Below are positions 48,301-63,474 of a stretch of DNA of 64,000 nucleotides, piece after piece; the stretch's first letter is position 1; the number at the start of each line of letters is the position of its first letter. The translations under genes and the position numbers were made by a program. The stretch covers positions 439,287 to 503,286 of the forward strand of contig CAJNOJ010000011.1 of NCBI GenBank assembly GCA_905250025.1. Reading direction: 5' to 3'. The DNA comes from Adineta ricciae. Lineage: Eukaryota > Rotifera > Eurotatoria > Adinetida > Adinetidae. The notes under the pieces are model-generated. The model did not search any database and had not been told where the DNA came from. It saw only the letters and a program-made list of their open reading frames with translations.

Positions 48301-50603
48301 TCAAACGAAAGGTTATACATCGGAAAACAGGAGATGTCATGTTCAATTACAATCGGAAAAATCTTTAGCCAATCCTTCTCATAAAGCATTTGCTGTTTAC
48401 GTTCTTATGCTTGATTTACCATTTCGAGCATTTCGTGAACAAGGGACACAATGTTATGACAACGATCCGTATATCGAAATCATTGATACACAAATAGGTA
48501 CAACACGTCTTTGTGGAAACATGCATACACGTCAATTATTTGACACTTGTTCTGATACAATTGAAATTCGCTATAATAATTTCAATATTGGACTAGCTGA
48601 TCGATATAAAGGTTTTCAATTATATGTTGAGTCAATCGAGAAGAAAGAATGCTCGCAATTTGTTACAACAACTCCAGTGAAACAGCGAGAACCATTTGTT
48701 ATCCACCAAGAAACTGTTTGTGAAACAGCTAGTCAAATTAGTTTTTCGTGTACAGTAAATCATGGTCTTGTCTTTCTTCAGTCGTATGAATATGTGACGA
48801 GTGATCCACAAGCATGTAATATCAGTCAACAAACTTGCCACTATTTGTCTGAACAACCACAGGCACTCTGTTCTGGTCAGCAAATTTGTTCTTATGTTCA
48901 TACAATTCCAATCGGCCCCCATTTGAACACATGCCAAGGAATTAAAGGCGATTTACTTCAATTTTCGTATCAATGTATTCCAATGAGACCAACAGAAGTG
49001 TATCCAAAAGCAACGTTTTGTGACGATCAAATCATTACGTTCAGTCGAGGTTTTATCGATACACCGAAATATCCAAATACATATGGAAATGGTCAACAAC
49101 AGTGTAGTCTACGTATCGTGCCAGCAAATGCTTCTGAAAGTGAACAACTTTCAATCTTTCTTTACATTATCAACTTATCAATTCGTGATTCATCAACAAC
49201 GAATTCAACGTCATCAGCAATTGAGTGCTATGATTCGATTACATACCGCGATGGACAGACGAGCGAAACATTATGTGGCCTTATCGATCAACCTGTACTA
49301 AAACATCAGACAAATCAAAACTATTTGGAATTAACCTTGAATATAACCGAGTCTCACTCAAATATATCATCCCAATGGTATGGTGCACGATTGTTTTTTT
49401 TCGTTGCAAACCATTCCCGTCCTTTTGAAACAACAACTTTTGTCTCAACTGCGTTCACATCTACACAAACAGTAACAACAAAGCCAATCGTAGATATGAC
49501 TACAAAACCGACATTGAAAGGTCCTAAATACGGGCCCATGATTGCTGGAATCGTCACCGGACTGGTCGTTCTATTGATAGTAGCCGCACTTGCTTTTGTA
49601 TATTATCGCCGTCGTTCGTTTAAGCCGCCCATTGAAACTCCATTAGTTGAATATCGGAAAAAACCTAATTTGACTGATGAGAATACAACTGATGAGTCGT
49701 CAGAAAAACGTTGCAGTAGTATTCCGACATCATCGTTAAGAGGTTCAGCTATCCCATCGTTTACTAGTCCATTTCGTATACGAAAGATCACCGATGATTG
49801 ATATTAACACTTCTTGTTGAATAAATTTTTCCTCTTTGACTTTCGAAAATAAAGAAAAAAATAGATTCATTGATTAGTTTTATTCGTTTTAGCTAAAACC
49901 TATCATGAACAAATCCAAATAAAAGACGGTTCAATCGGCAATAGTTATGAGAAAATTTTCAGTCGTTTTCTCAACGACAGCGTAACGCAGATTACTGTTC
50001 AAGATCCATACATACGAGCTTACCATCAGGTCTTGCTTCGATTTTCATATTCATTTAATATAATCTTGTTTAGATAAGCAATTTCGTACGTTTCTGCGAA
50101 GCTGCGATCAAATCATCAGCGAATGTCAAACAAATTGAATTGATAACAAGTGCGGAAACGGTAGATTCCATGCAAAGTTTCGTTTTGTAACCTTGTCTTG
50201 TCGCTTTTCATTAGAATGACCAAGCGAAAAGAACTCAAATTGAACAGCTAAATGAATTCAAAGAACATCTCATGAAAAGGCATTCAATAGACTTGACAAT
50301 CAATTATGTCACTGGATTGCATGATCGAGAAATCAGGTAATATCCAAGGAAACTATTTCCAACTATTTATCTAGTGTTGGTTTTAGGTTAAACGACGGCT
50401 GGATAATCAAGATCGGTCGCGGACTTGATTTTTACAAACCGCCTGAATGTCAGTAGAATGAATCTCGTTTTTTTTACAATATTGATTTGTTTTGTTTTAT
50501 TGTAGGTAAACTTTCCATTGGATACTATGATCTCGATCTACGTCCATGTCACCAAACTACCATTGATATTTTTCATATTGAACGATTGCAAGCATCGTCG
50601 TAG
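42338..50603 (+). CDS. MITD1: MIT domain-containing protein 1, split by a 7.3-kb intron holding another gene
   Basis: Seven exons (42338-42461, 42520-42624, 49893-50029, 50074-50181, 50215-50336, 50387-50448, 50506-50603) sum to 756 bases, or 251 aa (human 249). Exons 1-2 encode the MIT domain ([20 protein letters not shown], then [19 protein letters not shown]). Exons 3-7 encode the PLD-like C-terminal domain: [56 protein letters not shown] and [22 protein letters not shown]1 binds ESCRT-III and acts in abscission during cytokinesis. Phase 1 is kept across the long intron 42625-49892. That intron contains the whole lectin/CUB receptor gene on the same strand. Confidence 0.92.
42790..49801 (+). 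CDS. 2,299-aa type I membrane receptor: eight lectin-like/CUB pairs plus a fibronectin type II domain
   Basis: Three exons (42790-44926, 44983-46119, 46176-49801) sum to 6,900 bases. A signal peptide ([20 protein letters not shown]) is followed by eight repeats. Each repeat is a SUEL/galactose-binding-lectin-like Cys-rich domain (pattern C..L.CP..Y.I.I..A.YG, then C....DC, ending YQC-P) and then a CUB domain (opening G-L-SPNFPN type, ending RGFKLYFE type). Ser/Thr/Pro linkers separate the pairs. Between pairs 4 and 5 lies a fibronectin type II domain ([16 protein letters not shown] then WCSVTGN and WGFCDIG). One TM segment ([20 protein letters not shown]) and a 60-residue tail with YRRR end it. 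AATAAA signals at 49820 and 49848 precede MITD1 exon 3. A cell-surface or adhesion role is inferred. Confidence 0.9.
49820..49853 (+). terminator. two AATAAA polyadenylation signals for the nested receptor gene
   Basis: AATAAA occurs at 49820-49825 and 49848-49853, between the receptor stop (49801) and the acceptor of MITD1 exon 3 (49892). The nested gene therefore has its own 3' end signals inside the MITD1 intron. Confidence 0.6.
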
Positions 50604-50735
50604 AAAGCTCATGTATTGTCTTGTAAATTCTCATTTTTTTTGTAATTCTTTATTCGACTGACAAGAGTTTGATATTTATTTCACTCAATAAACATCTAGT
50701 ATATTGTTTTCTTATATATTTTTGATCAAATTTAG

Positions 50736-51590
50736 ATGGAAAATTTCCGCATAGGTTTTATTGGTGGTGGTCGTATCGTTCAAGCGTTACTCGAAGGACT
50801 TGAACAAGCAAACTATTTGCAAAATATGAGCATTTGGATCAGTTGTCCATCAGCAGACAATGAAAATTCATCATTAAAATGTTACGGCAATCGTATACGA
50901 ATGACAACATCGAATACAGTCTTATGTACCAATTGTGATATTGTTGTCTTCGGTGTTAAAGCTAAACTAATCAAATCGATTTGTAGCGAACTTGTAAAAA
51001 CAGTGGACAACGCCAGTTTGGCGCAGGTATTATTTGTCTCAGTCATTCCTGGTTTAACTATATCAACAATAGCACAATGGCTACATACACAAGAAAATAT
51101 CATTCGGATTATGTACAATGTTAACGTTGCGAAATGTAATGGATCCTATGCTCTGTCATCATCGAAAACCAATGAGAATGATTCACGTCAAATCTATTTA
51201 AAATCGGTTTTTGATAAAGTTGCGTACTTTGCTGGAAATGTTACCGAATCCGAATTGGATATCATGTGCGCACTGATCGGCAGTGGTCCGGCTTTCTTCT
51301 GTACAGCCGTGGAAGGTTTAGCTGATGGCGCGGTGAAAGCTGGTCTATCACGCCAATTAGCAAATACGCTAGCTGCTCGGACAATGCTCGGTTGCGCTGA
51401 TATTCTTGTCACGTCGTCAAAGCATCCAGCAGAACTTAAGAACGATATATCCACACCCGCTGGTACGACAATATATGGTTTGCATGAACTGGAGAATCGA
51501 GGTGTGCGAGGTGCATATATGGATGCACTGATGTCTGCATTCAATCGTGCACAAACGATGGCTGATCAATTAGCTCGAGACTTGAAATAA
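50736..51590 (+). CDS. PYCR: pyrroline-5-carboxylate reductase
   Basis: A 284-aa single exon. The enzyme reduces pyrroline-5-carboxylate to proline with NAD(P)H, the last step of proline synthesis. The N-terminal Rossmann motif reads IGFIGGGRIVQALLEG. VVFGVKAKLI and SVIPGLTISTIAQWL follow the family pattern, as do RIMYNVNV (usually RVMPNTP), ALIGSGPAFFCTAVEGLADG, AVKAGLSRQLA and the conserved ISTPAGTTIYGLHELE near the C-terminus. Which vertebrate PYCR is closest cannot be told by eye. CAAATTTAG abuts the ATG, and TMEM70 follows after 32 bases. Confidence 0.95.
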   Translation: MENFRIGFIGGGRIVQALLEGLEQANYLQNMSIWISCPSADNENSSLKCYGNRIRMTTSNTVLCTNCDIVVFGVKAKLIKSICSELVKTVDNASLAQVLFVSVIPGLTISTIAQWLHTQENIIRIMYNVNVAKCNGSYALSSSKTNENDSRQIYLKSVFDKVAYFAGNVTESELDIMCALIGSGPAFFCTAVEGLADGAVKAGLSRQLANTLAARTMLGCADILVTSSKHPAELKNDISTPAGTTIYGLHELENRGVRGAYMDALMSAFNRAQTMADQLARDLK

Positions 51591-51622
51591 AGTTTTAACA
51601 CATTGTTTGCTTTTTCTTTTAG
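51591..51622 (+). promoter_or_regulatory. 32-base intercistronic spacer with splice acceptor
   Basis: The stop of PYCR and the ATG of TMEM70 are separated by 32 bases that end in a pyrimidine tract and AG (GCTTTTTCTTTTAG). There is no AATAAA and no space for a promoter. This is what a trans-splice acceptor in a dicistronic unit looks like. Confidence 0.6.
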
Positions 51623-52417
51623 ATGATGTTATCGATTCTTCGAAATCTCACTCTTTCTCAGTCGGCGAGTTCTGTTCGGTTCACATGTTTGGTTCGTCTA
51701 GCTGGTTCCTTCTCACAGAAGCAGCAAAAAGATGATTCATTGAAAACCAAGGACATCTTCATCGATCCAAATCTGACAAAATCGTTTGAGAAACTGAGAA
51801 AAGGTGATTTCACTCCTGAACCAATCAGCACAGATACATTAAAACATCTTCGTGGCTATCCACCAATCGGTGCCACGCATGACACTGAAGCACCAAAACG
51901 TGAAATTGTTCGTCAAGAATTCCTTGGTAAACTCGTCTATATTGGCAAATTAGACAAACCATTTCGTGCAGCAAAATCTCTATCCCTAGCATCCAGTGTT
52001 GGCGGTGCTATATGCTATCCGATCATGATATCAAAGATTCTCGAAGACACATCCATAATCATGGCAATCGCTTACACGGTTGTCTCTGCAACATTTGTTT
52101 TATTAACGCCATCGCTGATACAGATGATTTGCAAACGATATTTAACATCGTTATATTATCATGAACAAACACAACAATTTACGGGATTTTACAAGAATTT
52201 CTTTATGATGGAAAGACAAATTAAATTTCGTGCAGAAGATGTTCAAGTACCGCCGATAACGGGCATGTTTACATCAATGCTGATCAATAACCAACCATTC
52301 TTCATCAATCATGATGATTTCCTTGATAAACCCATCCTAATGAAAATGTTGGGTTATGATAAAGAATTTGATTTCAGTAAATACACAAAGGATCTTTCCG
52401 AAGAGAAAAAAAACTGA
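51623..52417 (+). CDS. TMEM70: TMEM70, mitochondrial ATP synthase assembly factor
   Basis: A 264-aa single exon. The basic, Ser/Leu-rich N-terminus (MMLSILRNLTLSQSASSVRF) is a mitochondrial targeting sequence. LGKLVYIGKLDKPFRAAKSL followed by two membrane segments (SLASSVGGAICYPIMIS and IIMAIAYTVVSATFVLLTPS) and the matrix domain YLTSLYYHEQTQQFTGFYKN are the TMEM70/TMEM186/TMEM223 signature. TMEM70 helps assemble the c-ring of ATP synthase in the inner membrane. AATAAA follows the stop near 52437. Confidence 0.85.
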   Translation: MMLSILRNLTLSQSASSVRFTCLVRLAGSFSQKQQKDDSLKTKDIFIDPNLTKSFEKLRKGDFTPEPISTDTLKHLRGYPPIGATHDTEAPKREIVRQEFLGKLVYIGKLDKPFRAAKSLSLASSVGGAICYPIMISKILEDTSIIMAIAYTVVSATFVLLTPSLIQMICKRYLTSLYYHEQTQQFTGFYKNFFMMERQIKFRAEDVQVPPITGMFTSMLINNQPFFINHDDFLDKPILMKMLGYDKEFDFSKYTKDLSEEKKN

Positions 52418-54441
52418 AGTTCGGTTTTTTATTCATAATAAATGAAAACTTAGTGAATAATTTTTCTTTTGTCTTGTTCACAAGATTGCAAATGAATGCT
52501 CATTTATTTCCTATAGCAATTCTCTTAAGTGTGCATGCGTCAAATCGTCATGAACTGTTCGATTTCACTTGTATTATCTAATTGATACCTTCTTCTTGCA
52601 TAAAAAATAAGACACTCTTTTTAATTGAAGACTTGCTCCTTGCTTCATCAAACAATTGCTGCAAATTCATGCAAGAAAAGACTGTCAATACGATAACAGC
52701 CTAGTTCATATAGTTTTAAAAGTTACAATCAACACTGATAAATGGATAAGACACAATTGTTACGTCTCATCCAATCTATCAATTCATAGGCTTCAAGGAA
52801 AACATAGAAAAGGTCCAATGAAAATTTTCGTTTGGTTATTACATACGTAGAGACGGGAAAAGTGCCATTGTGTGAGTTGTCATTTATGCCAGGTCAATAC
52901 AGGTTTTGACGACAACGAACAAATAAATATCTCGATGTCCGAATCATCAGCAAAACCTGCACTTACAGCCCATGAGGTAGCTTCGTTTTTTCTCTATCGA
53001 TTAATGTAGATGGCCGTCAGCTTGTCTCCAGAACACACTGTTTGTTTAGATGTCATTTGCCGAGTACTTGTGCTATTCAGCTGGTGAAATTTTTTCTTCA
53101 AGTGAATCTTGTCGATGCGGTTGGTGATGGTGACGAGTGAAGAAAAGTTGTAACTTTCCTTTTGTTCCATTTTAAAAGACAAATGGTTAACGTTTCTAGA
53201 TAACTTGACAAAAGAATAAAAATTTAGAATGAGGAGAAGAAAAAATGAAGAAAAGAATAACAGAGAGAGAGAGAGGAAGGCAAAGAAGAAGAAAAGAAGG
53301 CGAGAAACAAGAGACAAAGGAAAAGAAATGATTGTTTAAAACACTTGATATTTGATATAATAGAGTATTTTGTTTATTTATCTGTTTGTTTCTCTCATTC
53401 ATGAGTGATGTACGAAGCAAAACTTTCCTTTTTTCTCAGTTTCAAACACATCTTACCACAAGCGAAAGAAATCATTCTTCTTCGTCATCTTTTCTGATCA
53501 TCAACTAGTCGAAGCGACAAAAACCCATAAAACTGTCGTGTACGTCAACACACAACATATCTAATAGCCGGCACAAGTCTAATTTCTCTAGGGCTGCTTG
53601 GTCGACATGCATGTCTAACTATATGAGTATGTGTTCTTCAGTACCGCTTCCAGTTGTAGCTGGCAAGGTGATAGGTAGTCTAATAGAATAGAGTGAGAGC
53701 AAGTCTTTAGAGAATTGTCGTCGTTGTTGTCGCTCGTCTCGAAACATAAAAATGAGTTTCCGTTTCTTCTTCCTTTCATTTTTTTTTCTCTTCTCCTTCT
53801 TACAATGTCTTATATATATGTATGTATGCTCGTCGCGCATTCTCAGTGAAGTTTTAACACTTTAAGATAGTAATGACAAAAAAAAAGAAACTTTCTGCAT
53901 GATAGACTCACTTCGTTTTCTTTTACATCACTGATTGTTGCACTAGTTGAATGAGTAGCAAACTTTTTCTTGACAAATTTTAACGCACAGTCTCTTCCTT
54001 ATATAGATGAGTGCTTGAAATACTCATTACAGAGAATAAACTTCAATTTTCTTTTCTTTTCTTTCCCTTTTGAACAAATCCAATCAATTCGAAATACGTT
54101 TCATATCATTAAAATATTGACATTCGACAAATACAACTGATAGTTTGTTCCTTGTTCCGTTTGAAAAGATATTTGCCGTTCGAAAACAAAAAAAAATTAT
54201 CATCAGACAATATTGACACTCTTCATAATAGAGATCGCATTCAATTGACCTATTGTTATTTTAAAGAATAATGGTTGTCTTCGTTTTATTGATTCTCTCT
54301 TACATCTGTATTACAACAAATTTGTTGCACACGCACACATACACACAAATGGAGAAATAAAGGGTTTACAAGAAGATAGTCTATACAAAATATGATATTC
54401 TGTTTTCTTTATTAACATAGAATTTGTTCAATCAAAAATAT
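52418..54441. other. gene-poor interval between convergent TMEM70 and SPT16 ends
   Basis: Two kilobases of AT-rich sequence with purine tracts (53230-53330) and A/T runs. No coding region or RNA gene is recognised. Confidence 0.4.
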
Positions 54442-58816
<4,375 letters not shown>

Positions 58817-59458
58817 CTAGAAAATCCATGTTTAAAAATCGACCGTATGGGTATGAGAAAAAATGAAAATGTCTTGAATGCCCAAATATATTCGATGGCA
58901 AAAGCACCTACCTCGTACTAGTTAATATGGTAAAATGAAATGAAACAGCTATAAATGAGCATACGCAACAACAATGACAGACACACAAAAGGACAATTTC
59001 GTCATTGGCTGAAATACATATTAGTGTTCGTCCAATACGATGACACACTGCAAGCGAAGAAGTTTTAAGTTATTAGTATTATTGTTTAAGTATAAAATGA
59101 ATTGGGTTTTTTTATATCGTAATAAACAATTTTTCGATTATTATCGAAAAGATCATCAGCTGAGGACATCTGTCGCCAGTTGCTACGGATCGTGCATATA
59201 CCTACTATTACAATCCAGTGGCAATCTAGCTCGTATCGAAATCTCGGTGAGGCATAGACACTATTTTAAGTAACGTGAGTCATCTAATCATCGCATTTCG
59301 CTAGTCGTTTTTATAAGCGACGGAGAAATATTCGTTTGAATTGACTTTTGTTGTAGGACGAAAGGGTAAAGACAAATGGATATGATTTAAATGAGTTTAT
59401 TTCAAAGAAATAATGTCACAACAAATGTATTCTGTTAGGAACATCGGTATTGAAGTGA
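58817..59458. other. intergenic interval upstream of SPT16
   Basis: AT-rich; no gene recognised. It contains the SPT16 upstream region and the 3' flank of the secreted repeat gene. Confidence 0.4.
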
Positions 59459-61234
59459 TTAGTTAGCTGATGGTAAAACATTTTGAATACCATTAAGAAT
59501 ATTTTGAAGTGTTTCTTGAAGGACAGCTGGAATTTGATGAAGATCAGTGTTGAGAGCATTGACATTGTTCAATAAATTCAACAAGGAAAGAACTGTTGAA
59601 ATTGATGTACCTTGGGGTAAAAGATGTGAGATGGTTGAGAGTAAGTTAGCATTCTGACCAAGAGCGCCCAAAATGTTATTGCGGCTTGTTGCTAAAGAAA
59701 GATGTAGTATTTGACAAAAGAGTTCGACTAACTAAAGACAACAGTAATCAACATACGTTGAACATGTGGTGTGACGAGACCGATCAATTGATCGACAATG
59801 ATTTGTGTGGCTTGACCAGCTCCACCAACAAGGGTTGTTAAAGTTTGGTTGAGTAAAACTGGAATTTGGTGAATGTCATTGTTAAGTTGGTTGACGTTGT
59901 TCAACAAGCTGAGGATGGAAAGAATGCTGGAGATTGAAGTACCTTGTGGTAAAAGGTGACTAATGGTTGAGAGTAAACCGGCGTTTTGACCAAGGGCACC
60001 CAAAAGGTTGTTACGGCTGTTGGTAGCTACAAAAAAATCAATATTTTTTAAAATATTGTCTGAACTGTCAAGGGAAGAAATTTACCATGTGGTGTGACGA
60101 GACCAATCAATTGATCGACAATGATTTGTGTGGCTTGACCAGCTCCACCAACAAGGGTTGTTAAAGTTTGGTTGAGTAAAACTGGAATTTGGTGAATGTC
60201 GTTGTTGAGTTGGTTAACGTTGTTCAACAAGCTGAGGATGGAAAGAATACTGGAGATTGAAGTACCTTGTGGTAAAAGGTGACTAATGGTTGAGAGTAAA
60301 CCGGCATTTTGACCAAGGGCACCCAAGAGGTTGTTACGGCCTACAGCATAGATCATTTTCAATGAGAAGAAAGCGTTTTCTCTCACGAAATAACTTACTT
60401 TGGTGAGCTGTTCCAGAAACAGCACCAATTAATTGATCAACAACGATTTGACTAACTTGACCTGTTGAATTGAGGATGCTGGCAAGTGTTTGGTTGATCA
60501 AATGAGGAATTTGATGAATCTAAATGAACAGATTTCTTTCGATCAATGTAATAGAATCCGTGCATACATCATTTGATAATTGATGAACGTTGTTGAGTAA
60601 ATTTACGATTGATAAAACTGTTCCCAAATCAGTACCATGTGTAGCTGAGGTCAATGATTGTAAAAGGTTGCTACCAGAAAGAAGGGAGCCAAGTGAGCCC
60701 AATGGGTTGCTTCGGCTTGCAACACCTACTCATACAAACAGTGATTATCTGTCGCCTATGCATCTCGAAAGATATACCAGTGTTTTTGCAAGCTGAAAGA
60801 CTTGGACAACATCCACCAACTGGAACTGGAGCTGGTGTACCATCTGGACAGACTAAAAAGACCATTGTGCACATAGTGAAAGCGCAGTTTGAGATGGCTA
60901 TAACGAAACACAAACACATTTAATGCAAAGAATATTGAATCAAGCTTTGAATAACACACGTTTGATTGGTTTGATTGGTTTGATTGCATTATTGTTACTG
61001 TCTTTGCAAGCGCTTAATGATGGACAACATCCACCGGCTGGAACTGGGGCAGGTGTGCCATCTCGACAGACTTTAAGATCCATGGTGCAAAGAACATTAG
61101 CACAGTTTGGTTGAAATGCTTTAAGAAAGGAAAGAACGATGCTTTAAATCTATCTTACTCTAACTGAGTAACTTACCAATGGAAGTACCATATGCAACAC
61201 CAAGAGTAACAAGTAAACAGATGAGAGCTCTCAT
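59459..61234 (-). CDS. secreted repeat protein: two Cys-rich modules and four Leu-rich hydrophobic repeats
   Basis: Eight exons (61234-61177, 61118-60999, 60897-60778, 60725-60568, 60519-60399, 60340-60086, 60026-59757, 59691-59459) sum to 1,335 bases, or 444 aa. Exon 1 is a signal peptide (MRALICLLVTLGVAYGTSI). Exons 2 and 3 are both 120 bases and encode two copies of a module with pattern NCA..xCTM....VC.DGTPAPVP.GGCCPSLSAC. Exons 4+5, 6, 7 and 8 each encode a repeat of about 70-85 aa: LLGALGQNAGLLSTISHLLP, QGTSISSILSILSLLNNVNQ, LNNDIHQIPVLLNQTL, then QATQIIVDQLIGLVTPH. Repeats 2 and 3 are identical in protein over more than 80 residues. NQTL gives N-glycosylation sequons. I do not recognise the family. 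TTTGCAG lies 14 bases before the ATG. Confidence 0.85.
59757..60340 (-). repeat. tandem duplicated exons (repeat units 2 and 3)
   Basis: Exons 60340-60086 and 60026-59757 are near-identical over about 250 bases, with only a handful of mostly third-position differences. This points to recent duplication or gene conversion. They encode repeats 2 and 3 of the secreted protein. Confidence 0.9.
60778..61118 (-). repeat. tandem duplicated 120-base exons (Cys-rich modules)
   Basis: Exons 61118-60999 and 60897-60778 are the same length and phase and encode homologous 40-residue modules sharing DGTPAPVP and GGCCPSLSACK. They are more diverged from each other than the two helical repeat exons are. Confidence 0.9.
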
Positions 61235-61948
61235 TGTAGAAGGTTTCGACTGCAAAGAAAAAACACAACATCAAATCGAATATTTTCAACTATACTGCTA
61301 TCTCACCTTCGATAAATCAGGTTAGGGGATAAAAGCTATAATCAGCAAATATATATATGTGTGTTTACTGCTCTTTATAGTCGTCTTCATGGTCTTTATC
61401 TCCAACTGACATGATTCTCAGATCAATTGCTGATATTTGTTGCTGTTTTTCTCTCGAGTTACTCTGGTTAACTCATCGAATATATGTTTGTCTTTAGAAC
61501 GCCTACGTTTCATTTCTGTACTCTGAATAAATATTTGCTCAGTAGACTATCCAACGCGAGAAACGCGCGCCCGGTAACCTAATCTATTTTGTCCATAGAT
61601 CCAAAGATTTTTCATATCAGAACAAATTCAATAAAACTTCGAATAACAAACATTGTTTAAGGAAAACTATGCAAGTTGAAAGGACAATTCTTTGACGTCT
61701 TATTCCTGCTCGGAATATAGCGACATCAATACTCAACCCTCCTTTCTCGACGGATAGACATATCACATTAACCAATGTCAGAAAACGTCGGACGATGAGG
61801 ACGTTTTCTGAAAAAAGAACACATACAACAAGAAAAATGACCTCACATCGATATTCTCTTATGTGTAGAACATTCGTTGATCTTGGTTTTTTTTATTTAT
61901 ATCAGTCTACTATTGTAGATTATTTCAAGCTTTTGATCACAGATCAAA
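61235..61948. other. divergent intergenic interval with a 12-bp perfect hairpin
   Basis: A probable shared promoter region for the secreted repeat gene (minus) and eIF3j (plus). A perfect inverted repeat, TCAGAAAACGTC at 61778-61789 and its complement at 61800-61811 with a 10-base loop, lies about 140 bases upstream of the eIF3j ATG. No gene is recognised. Confidence 0.45.
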
Positions 61949-62644
61949 ATGGCTGACCAATGGCCCGATGAGATTCCGCCAAACGCTCAAGTAAACGACG
62001 ATGAAGATGTTGCTGACGACTGGGAAACAGCATTAGACGAAAAAGTTTGTTCATTCGGAAATCAACTTCCGTATTTTCATTTGTTTATTCTTTAGCCTAA
62101 ACAATCTGATGTTGAAGAAAAACCAAAAACAACAACAGTAGCTAAATCAAGTAAAAAGAAATCCGAAGAGTCTCAAAAACCGAATAAACAAGCCGGTAGA
62201 AATACTCCACAGGAAGAATTAGATCAAAACAAGCAAAACGACGAAGATGAAAAATCAGAATCAGCTGATAAAGCTGGAATAGTTCGATCACTCAATGATA
62301 TAGACCTATATAAAAGAGAGGAGTTTCTTGATTACAGTCATCGTTTGTATACTCGTTTAAAACCCATATCTACTTCCGAATTCTATCCCGAATTCATCGA
62401 CCAATTTCTTCGTGGTATTACAGAACCGATGTCAATCGACGATGTCAAACGTTTAGCTGCGTCATTGCAAGCGATAACTATACGTAAACAAGGTGACGAA
62501 CGTGAAAAGAAATCAAAAGCCAAAGCAAAAAAACAAACGAAACCACAATTGAGAACTGGTCGTCAATCGGATTACGGAGCGTTCGGCAATGGTGATAACG
62601 ATTACGACCAAGATAATGACTACGATGATGAGGATTTTATGTAA
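61949..62644 (+). CDS. EIF3J: eukaryotic translation initiation factor 3 subunit J
   Basis: Two exons (61949-62044, 62096-62644) sum to 645 bases, or 214 aa. The acidic N-terminus MADQWPDEIPPN with DDWE matches the Trp/Asp N-terminal region of eIF3j that contacts the 40S decoding site. A charged Lys/Glu middle follows, then the helical core DLYKREEFLDYSHRLYTRLK and MSIDDVKRLAASLQAI, a Lys-rich stretch and the acidic end YDDEDFM; human eIF3j ends YEDFM. eIF3j controls mRNA entry to the 40S subunit. Confidence 0.9.
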
Positions 62645-63474
62645 AGAATTCAGTTATGTTTGTTTCTATTTTTAAAAGAAAGAATAAATTGCATAACAAA
62701 CACATTTCGTTCGATTTATACTGAACATGTCAGGCATAGCATTGCCAGCAGCCTATATCCTTGCTCTGTTCTAATGTGACGACGCGTCATTGTTGAGGCA
62801 CATCAAATAAAAAAGGAAAATGGCGACTAAAACGATAACGATTATTGATGAATGTATATAATTTATTCCATCGTATTATATCTTCATACATTGAAATCTG
62901 TGGATCGGAATGAAAGATTTCATTGTGTGTTACTCGAGTGTTCGAAAAAACTTCTCTCTGTCCGAATGTTTACATTTCGAGTGAGCTACAGATACATCCG
63001 TCACATTGCACTTTTCATTGTTCAGTAGCGCATGTGTGCGTTGTTGCATGAATGAGAGAAAGATGTTTTTCCTAGGCTTGTATGTCAGATTTTTCGTTGA
63101 TTTTGTTATTCCTTACGTTCCGGACGCATGCGCACTCATGTGATCAATTGAAAACAATGCGGATGATTTTGTCTTGACCGTCTGTGAATATTCGCATTCG
63201 AAATATAATTTCTGAGTTTCGTCTCAGTTGTGTTTTATATTGAAACCTTGATTTATTTTTTTCCTTCGTGTGTTTTTTTTTCTTCTTCTTTTGGCTACAT
63301 CTGATGAGATGAGGTCGACGGCAGATGTCGTATTCTGATTTAAGGCAAAAACAAAAATACGAGTTGTATTCTTCTCCGAAAGTCTTTAATCCTTTGCTGA
63401 CATTTATCTCGAAAACTTTTTTTCTTAGATCAGCTTTTTCCCAATGATTGATAATCGTGAATATTCTTATCGTC
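62645..63474. other. intergenic interval
   Basis: AT-rich; it starts with the eIF3j 3' flank (AATAAA near 62684). No coding region is recognised. Confidence 0.4.

Noticed and set aside
53196-53420. Phe/Leu/Ser-rich frames suggesting membrane proteins
   Set aside because: They come from AG/TC tracts in the gene-poor 52.4-54.4 kb interval; no start context or codon structure.
60671-60989. Independent small Cys-rich secreted gene in the intron of the repeat gene
   Set aside because: Splice phases show that its Cys module is exon 3 (60897-60778) of the larger gene; the apparent signal peptide is intron sequence.
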